DNA of 64,000 bases from Erpobdella octoculata (Eukaryota > Annelida > Clitellata > Hirudinida > Erpobdellidae). A program made the position numbers and the translations under genes. Below are positions 58,874 to 64,000 of this stretch, piece after piece (the stretch's first letter is position 1; the number at the start of each line of letters is the position of its first letter). The notes under the pieces were generated by a model that saw nothing but the letters and a program-made list of their open reading frames with translations, had not been told where the DNA came from and did no database searches. Location of the stretch: assembly GCA_963978895.1 (NCBI GenBank), contig OZ022241.1:21927573-21991572 (forward strand), given 5' to 3'.

Positions 58874-61519
58874 TCAGTTAGTAAAGCCTTTAACAACGGA
58901 ATTACAGTCAACTTCAAGGACGTGACTGGAAGAAGAATCACAAACATTATCTATAACCTTTGAAACACAAACGTCTGGTACAAAACATTCATTCAACGAA
59001 GAAATACCTGAAGAAACATTGGCACTATTAACATGCATATTTTTAACAGAAGTTGTAGATGAGTTAAAACATTTATTATTATTATTATTAGTTTTAATAC
59101 TATTTAGAGAACCAAAAAGTTTAAGAGTTAAATCAAAAGAATACCATTGTTTATTAATTAAAGGCTTACATTTATTAATAGCTAAAGCTTCTTTTAATTT
59201 TAACTTAATGGGTTGATTTTCTTTCATTAGTATACTGGTGTTATCAATTAGAAATTTATGTGATGGTTTGATTGAATGTTGTGTTGACATATGTTGGTAT
59301 ATGGCACCACTTTGACAATGCATAGTCAATCTACGAGACAGAGTAGTTCTAGTATGACCAATGTAATTTTCCACCTGACCATGTGGAAACGGACACGAAA
59401 ATTGGTACACTAGGTTGGTTTGTGCTACAGGGCTAGAAACATTATTTACACTATTTTTAATTAAAAGATTATGAGTTTTTCCATTGTTATAATAGATGTG
59501 TAACCTGAGTGTATTATCTTTATTTACAACCTTAATATTATCATACACAATGTTTTTCAACATTTTTTCATCTATTTTATAATTATTAGACATCTGATTA
59601 GCATAATATAATGGAATTATACAAGAATTTGATGAGTTATTGGTATTAGGTTTTGAAACATGTTTTTTATCAGTAATACGTGACATAAATTTATTTATAG
59701 TTGAATCAACAATAGAATTAGAATAATTATTATTTATCAAAAGTTGTTTCACTTGTAGAATTTCATGGTGAAAATCAGACCATGTTTCGGAAAATTTATA
59801 GGCCCTATTAATATAATTATTGATTACATTTAGCTTATATCTTTCAGGACAATCGCTATTATAATTAAGACAATTGCCTGTGTTTGTGGGTTTAGTATAG
59901 ACCTGGCAAGATAGTTTTGATACATTTCGTGTAACTAAAGTATCCAAAAAAGGAATTTGATGTTTATTATTAGCAAGTTCATAAGTAAATTGTAGTTTAG
60001 AATTTTTTACAAATGCATCTCTCAGTTTAAATAGTTCTTCTAAGTTATCAACTGAAACAAATATATCATCAACATAACGGCAATACAGAAAAGGTTTGGT
60101 GTGATTTTCAAATACACGTGCTTCAAGATCACCCATATAAAAATTAGCGAAAGTCGGGCCCAACGGGGACCCCATAGCTACACCGTCAATTTGTACATAT
60201 AAGTCTCCATTAGGTGATAAAAAAGGAGATTGCGTTGTACATATATAAAGTAATTCTTTCAAGACTTCAGGGCTGATTTGAGGAGGTTGAATACTAGGAT
60301 GTGAATAAACACACTTACAAATTATATTTATAGTGTCTATAACAGGTACGTTGGTAAACAAACTTTCAACATCTAAAGACGCAATTATATTAGAACTTCC
60401 ATTACTATGAATAAGATCAACAAAATCATAAGAAGATTTAAGACTATATTGAGAAGGACAATAAGGAGAAATAATTTTATTAATTTCTTTAGCAACATTA
60501 TAAGTAACAGCAGGACATTGTGAAATAATAGGTCTTAATGAGTTATCTTTCTTATGTATTTTAACATTACCGTAAATATAACCAGGTTTATAGTCACCTA
60601 TTATTTTAGAAAAAATTGTTATCTTCTTTTTAATAAGAGTCGCAATGATCTTATTTAGTTTAGATCTGATCTTAACAGTAGGATCAGCTTTCACTTTTTG
60701 AAATTTAGAGCTGTCAGAGAGAATTGTATTGAGTTTGGAAAAATAATTGTCACGATTTAAAATGACGTACGTAGGTGATTTGTCAGCTTTACGAATAATT
60801 ATCTGAGTATTTTTACGTAGTTGAGAGGCAGCATTCAATAACTTCTTAGGTAAGGTAGACTTAAAATTTGAGCATCGATGTTTATAACCTTCAGCTAGTA
60901 ATAGAGGCTTCAAAGTTGATTTTACAGTAATTTTATTTTTGGCTTCTAAATTTAAGATATCATTGTACAATATTTCAAGTTCGGTTTGTTTGTGTAGTTG
61001 ATCATAAGGTTTACGTAAATGATAATTATAACCGAGCATTAAAAAGTCACATTCATCGTCAGACAATTTATAATCGGACAAATTAACGTATGTAGTACAA
61101 TTTTGTTTAAATAGTAACAGACCTCCATACAATCGAGAAAGTTTTTTAACAATTTTAACTTCCTTCACACGTTCGGATTTCGTAAAGTGTTCGTTGACAA
61201 GTTGGAGGAATTTATGGACGTCTGTACCAAAGTTGTCTTCTGTGGTTGTAGACATTTCTTCTGCGTACCTTGCCTGTAATTCTTTAAGTTCTCGTTCTTT
61301 CTGCACAATCTGAGATTGTAGAAGATCTTCAACTTTTGCATTTCGATTTGTAGCCGAAATCGAGCAAGTAGTAGTTTTTGAATACTTCGGCGCTATATGT
61401 TCTTTTAGGCAAACTCGATTGAAAAAAGTGGCGCACTTGGCTGAATCGATTTTATTTTTAATTTTTTCCAATACTCTAAATCGGTTTAAAAATAATTTAT
61501 TCTCAAACACAAACTCCAT
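58874..61519 (-). CDS. PLE-D polyprotein: reverse transcriptase with C-terminal GIY-YIG endonuclease, intact
   Basis: The 881-residue ORF starts at the ATG at 61519, inside the terminal repeat of copy 2. Residues 1-40 include KIDSAKCATFFNRVCLKE, the terminal motif seen at other PLE ends. A predicted coiled coil (ERELKELQARYAEE) follows. RT core: IIIRKADKSPTYVILNRDNY, YIYGNVKIHK, LRPIISQCPAVTYN, IIASLDVESLFTNVPV, DGVAMGSPLGPTF, YCRYVDDIFVSV (YVDD). Linker: CIIPLYYANQMSNNYKIDEK. GIY-YIG: NLVYQFSCPF and ENYIGHTRTTLSRRL. The length and domain order are those of canonical Penelope/Neptune-type proteins. Nuclease and RT would carry out target-primed reverse transcription. No defect is visible. Confidence 0.95.
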   Translation of the reverse strand: MEFVFENKLFLNRFRVLEKIKNKIDSAKCATFFNRVCLKEHIAPKYSKTTTCSISATNRNAKVEDLLQSQIVQKERELKELQARYAEEMSTTTEDNFGTDVHKFLQLVNEHFTKSERVKEVKIVKKLSRLYGGLLLFKQNCTTYVNLSDYKLSDDECDFLMLGYNYHLRKPYDQLHKQTELEILYNDILNLEAKNKITVKSTLKPLLLAEGYKHRCSNFKSTLPKKLLNAASQLRKNTQIIIRKADKSPTYVILNRDNYFSKLNTILSDSSKFQKVKADPTVKIRSKLNKIIATLIKKKITIFSKIIGDYKPGYIYGNVKIHKKDNSLRPIISQCPAVTYNVAKEINKIISPYCPSQYSLKSSYDFVDLIHSNGSSNIIASLDVESLFTNVPVIDTINIICKCVYSHPSIQPPQISPEVLKELLYICTTQSPFLSPNGDLYVQIDGVAMGSPLGPTFANFYMGDLEARVFENHTKPFLYCRYVDDIFVSVDNLEELFKLRDAFVKNSKLQFTYELANNKHQIPFLDTLVTRNVSKLSCQVYTKPTNTGNCLNYNSDCPERYKLNVINNYINRAYKFSETWSDFHHEILQVKQLLINNNYSNSIVDSTINKFMSRITDKKHVSKPNTNNSSNSCIIPLYYANQMSNNYKIDEKMLKNIVYDNIKVVNKDNTLRLHIYYNNGKTHNLLIKNSVNNVSSPVAQTNLVYQFSCPFPHGQVENYIGHTRTTLSRRLTMHCQSGAIYQHMSTQHSIKPSHKFLIDNTSILMKENQPIKLKLKEALAINKCKPLINKQWYSFDLTLKLFGSLNSIKTNNNNNKCFNSSTTSVKNMHVNSANVSSGISSLNECFVPDVCVSKVIDNVCDSSSSHVLEVDCNSVVKGFTN

Positions 61520-61528
61520 AATCTTATA

Positions 61529-61572
61529 GGCTAATAGATCTATTTCGGCAATTTTTTGCCATCATCAGAGCC
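61529..61572 (-). ncRNA. hammerhead ribozyme candidate (PLE-D copy 2 terminal repeat, 5' of the copy 1 ORF)
   Basis: Same sequence and fold as 58654-58697. It lies 10 bases upstream of the copy 1 start codon, so self-cleavage would define the 5' end of the copy 1 mRNA. Confidence 0.75.
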
Positions 61573-61748
61573 GTTTAACTTTTTAAAAATAAAATGCAGT
61601 GACTAAATGGTAAAAGATACAACTAATTGAAAGGAATTAAAATACAATTAAAATAAAATTTAAATTCATTATATACAAATGTAACAACATAAAAAATATT
61701 TAAATTAAAATAATTATAATAATAACAGTAATAACTAAATAATTAAGA

Positions 61749-64000
61749 TCAGTTAGTAAAGCCTTTAACAACGGAATTACAGTCAACTTCAAGGACGTGA
61801 CTGGAAGAAGAATCACAAACATTATCTATAACCTTTGAAACACAAACGTCTGGTACAAAACATTCATTCAACGAAGAAATACCTGAAGAAACATTGGCAC
61901 TATTAACATGCATATTTTTAACAGAAGTTGTAGATGAGTTAAAACATTTATTATTATTATTATTAGTTTTAATACTATTTAGAGAACCAAAAAGTTTAAG
62001 AGTTAAATCAAAAGAATACCATTGTTTATTAATTAAAGGCTTACATTTATTAATAGCTAAAGCTTCTTTTAATTTTAACTTAATGGGTTGATTTTCTTTC
62101 ATTAGTATACTGGTGTTATCAATTAGAAATTTATGTGATGGTTTGATTGAATGTTGTGTTGACATATGTTGGTATATGGCACCACTTTGACAATGCATAG
62201 TCAATCTACGAGACAGAGTAGTTCTAGTATGACCAATGTAATTTTCCACCTGACCATGTGGAAACGGACACGAAAATTGGTACACTAGGTTGGTTTGTGC
62301 TACAGGGCTAGAAACATTATTTACACTATTTTTAATTAAAAGATTATGAGTTTTTCCATTGTTATAATAGATGTGTAACCTGAGTGTATTATCTTTATTT
62401 ACAACCTTAATATTATCATACACAATGTTTTTCAACATTTTTTCATCTATTTTATAATTATTAGACATCTGATTAGCATAATATAATGGAATTATACAAG
62501 AATTTGATGAGTTATTGGTATTAGGTTTTGAAACATGTTTTTTATCAGTAATACGTGACATAAATTTATTTATAGTTGAATCAACAATAGAATTAGAATA
62601 ATTATTATTTATCAAAAGTTGTTTCACTTGTAGAATTTCATGGTGAAAATCAGACCATGTTTCGGAAAATTTATAGGCCCTATTAATATAATTATTGATT
62701 ACATTTAGCTTATATCTTTCAGGACAATCGCTATTATAATTAAGACAATTGCCTGTGTTTGTGGGTTTAGTATAGACCTGGCAAGATAGTTTTGATACAT
62801 TTCGTGTAACTAAAGTATCCAAAAAAGGAATTTGATGTTTATTATTAGCAAGTTCATAAGTAAATTGTAGTTTAGAATTTTTTACAAATGCATCTCTCAG
62901 TTTAAATAGTTCTTCTAAGTTATCAACTGAAACAAATATATCATCAACATAACGGCAATACAGAAAAGGTTTGGTGTGATTTTCAAATACACGTGCTTCA
63001 AGATCACCCATATAAAAATTAGCGAAAGTCGGGCCCAACGGGGACCCCATAGCTACACCGTCAATTTGTACATATAAGTCTCCATTAGGTGATAAAAAAG
63101 GAGATTGCGTTGTACATATATAAAGTAATTCTTTCAAGACTTCAGGGCTGATTTGAGGAGGTTGAATACTAGGATGTGAATAAACACACTTACAAATTAT
63201 ATTTATAGTGTCTATAACAGGTACGTTGGTAAACAAACTTTCAACATCTAAAGACGCAATTATATTAGAACTTCCATTACTATGAATAAGATCAACAAAA
63301 TCATAAGAAGATTTAAGACTATATTGAGAAGGACAATAAGGAGAAATAATTTTATTAATTTCTTTAGCAACATTATAAGTAACAGCAGGACATTGTGAAA
63401 TAATAGGTCTTAATGAGTTATCTTTCTTATGTATTTTAACATTACCGTAAATATAACCAGGTTTATAGTCACCTATTATTTTAGAAAAAATTGTTATCTT
63501 CTTTTTAATAAGAGTCGCAATGATCTTATTTAGTTTAGATCTGATCTTAACAGTAGGATCAGCTTTCACTTTTTGAAATTTAGAGCTGTCAGAGAGAATT
63601 GTATTGAGTTTGGAAAAATAATTGTCACGATTTAAAATGACGTACGTAGGTGATTTGTCAGCTTTACGAATAATTATCTGAGTATTTTTACGTAGTTGAG
63701 AGGCAGCATTCAATAACTTCTTAGGTAAGGTAGACTTAAAATTTGAGCATCGATGTTTATAACCTTCAGCTAGTAATAGAGGCTTCAAAGTTGATTTTAC
63801 AGTAATTTTATTTTTGGCTTCTAAATTTAAGATATCATTGTACAATATTTCAAGTTCGGTTTGTTTGTGTAGTTGATCATAAGGTTTACGTAAATGATAA
63901 TTATAACCGAGCATTAAAAAGTCACATTCATCGTCAGACAATTTATAATCGGACAAATTAACGTATGTAGTACAATTTTGTTTAAATAGTAACAGACCTC
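61749..64000 (-). CDS. PLE-D polyprotein copy 2, partial (5' end outside the window)
   Basis: The frame is open from the stop at 61749 to the window edge. It covers the same residues as positions about 131-881 of copy 1, including the YVDD box and the GIY-YIG core ENYIGHTRTTLSRRL. I found no amino-acid difference from copy 1 in the shared part. Whether the start is intact cannot be seen. Identity this high suggests recent tandem duplication or tandem insertion, or a collapse/expansion error in the assembly. Confidence 0.92.
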   Translation of the reverse strand, partial: GLLLFKQNCTTYVNLSDYKLSDDECDFLMLGYNYHLRKPYDQLHKQTELEILYNDILNLEAKNKITVKSTLKPLLLAEGYKHRCSNFKSTLPKKLLNAASQLRKNTQIIIRKADKSPTYVILNRDNYFSKLNTILSDSSKFQKVKADPTVKIRSKLNKIIATLIKKKITIFSKIIGDYKPGYIYGNVKIHKKDNSLRPIISQCPAVTYNVAKEINKIISPYCPSQYSLKSSYDFVDLIHSNGSSNIIASLDVESLFTNVPVIDTINIICKCVYSHPSIQPPQISPEVLKELLYICTTQSPFLSPNGDLYVQIDGVAMGSPLGPTFANFYMGDLEARVFENHTKPFLYCRYVDDIFVSVDNLEELFKLRDAFVKNSKLQFTYELANNKHQIPFLDTLVTRNVSKLSCQVYTKPTNTGNCLNYNSDCPERYKLNVINNYINRAYKFSETWSDFHHEILQVKQLLINNNYSNSIVDSTINKFMSRITDKKHVSKPNTNNSSNSCIIPLYYANQMSNNYKIDEKMLKNIVYDNIKVVNKDNTLRLHIYYNNGKTHNLLIKNSVNNVSSPVAQTNLVYQFSCPFPHGQVENYIGHTRTTLSRRLTMHCQSGAIYQHMSTQHSIKPSHKFLIDNTSILMKENQPIKLKLKEALAINKCKPLINKQWYSFDLTLKLFGSLNSIKTNNNNNKCFNSSTTSVKNMHVNSANVSSGISSLNECFVPDVCVSKVIDNVCDSSSSHVLEVDCNSVVKGFTN

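Larger units (their letters stand above)
58524..61519 (-). mobile_element. PLE-D copy 1: intact Penelope-like element
   Basis: It extends from the terminal repeat shared with copy 2 (58524-58770 equals 61399-61645) to the (TA)n end. Copies 1 and 2 are arranged head-to-tail with a period of 2875 bp. The terminal repeat contains a hammerhead and the first 40 codons of the ORF. Confidence 0.93.
61399..64000 (-). mobile_element. PLE-D copy 2, cut by the window edge
   Basis: It is apparently identical to copy 1 over the shared ~2600 bp. Its terminal repeat doubles as the 5' region of copy 1. Confidence 0.92.

Overview
The window is repeat-rich nuclear DNA of an invertebrate metazoan; the species cannot be named from sequence alone. 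The evidence is standard nuclear code, AT-rich composition, long (TA)n microsatellites, and a mixture of Penelope-like elements (PLEs), CR1-, RTE- and I-like LINEs, a restriction-like-endonuclease (RLE) LINE, copia and gypsy elements, hAT DNA transposons with introns, Helitron-like termini and tRNA-derived SINEs. I found no convincing host gene, rRNA or ordinary tRNA. Almost every long reading frame belongs to a transposable element.

Layout. 1-8.5 kb is a nest: a PLE (minus) was split by a CR1/L2-like LINE (plus), which was split by a gypsy element (minus, 1515-6650, 5-bp duplication cttcc), which itself carries a ~295 bp insertion. 8.5-9.6 kb holds tRNA-like SINEs and a Helitron-like 5' end. 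9.6-14.9 kb holds two head-to-tail copies of one RLE LINE in a TGTA microsatellite. 15.3-20.3 kb is a Helitron-like non-coding element with a CR1-like LINE inside it. 20.3-22.6 kb is a cluster of PLE ends. 22.6-30.1 kb holds fragments of a ZMYM1/hAT-like protein, a gypsy integrase, a hAT and an RTE LINE, with large trinucleotide arrays. 30-34.1 kb holds a GC-rich minisatellite, an unassigned transposase-like remnant and a hAT element with perfect 8-bp target duplications. 34.4-41 kb holds (TA)n, SINEs, two more internally deleted hATs and a PLE 3' half. 41-43.9 kb is an RNase H-bearing LINE. 44.2-48.7 kb is an intact young copia element. 48.8-51 kb holds PLE ends in head-to-head arrangement. 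52.5-57.7 kb is a near-intact gypsy element. 58.5-64 kb is a tandem pair of intact PLEs, the second cut by the window edge.

The strongest unifying signal is in the PLEs. At least eight PLE terminal repeats carry a segment that folds as a hammerhead ribozyme (CUGA-N-GA and GAA cores, a variable palindromic stem III, and covarying stem I pairs), and most PLE ends stop at a short conserved coding motif (KW..FN..C.KE) directly against a (TA)n tract. The ribozyme motif, the encoded N-terminal peptide and the TA target together look like the working unit of this PLE lineage. Hammerhead motifs in PLEs are known in general; the details here (several sequence families side by side, an extra U before stem II, the terminal motif at TA tracts) deserve testing.
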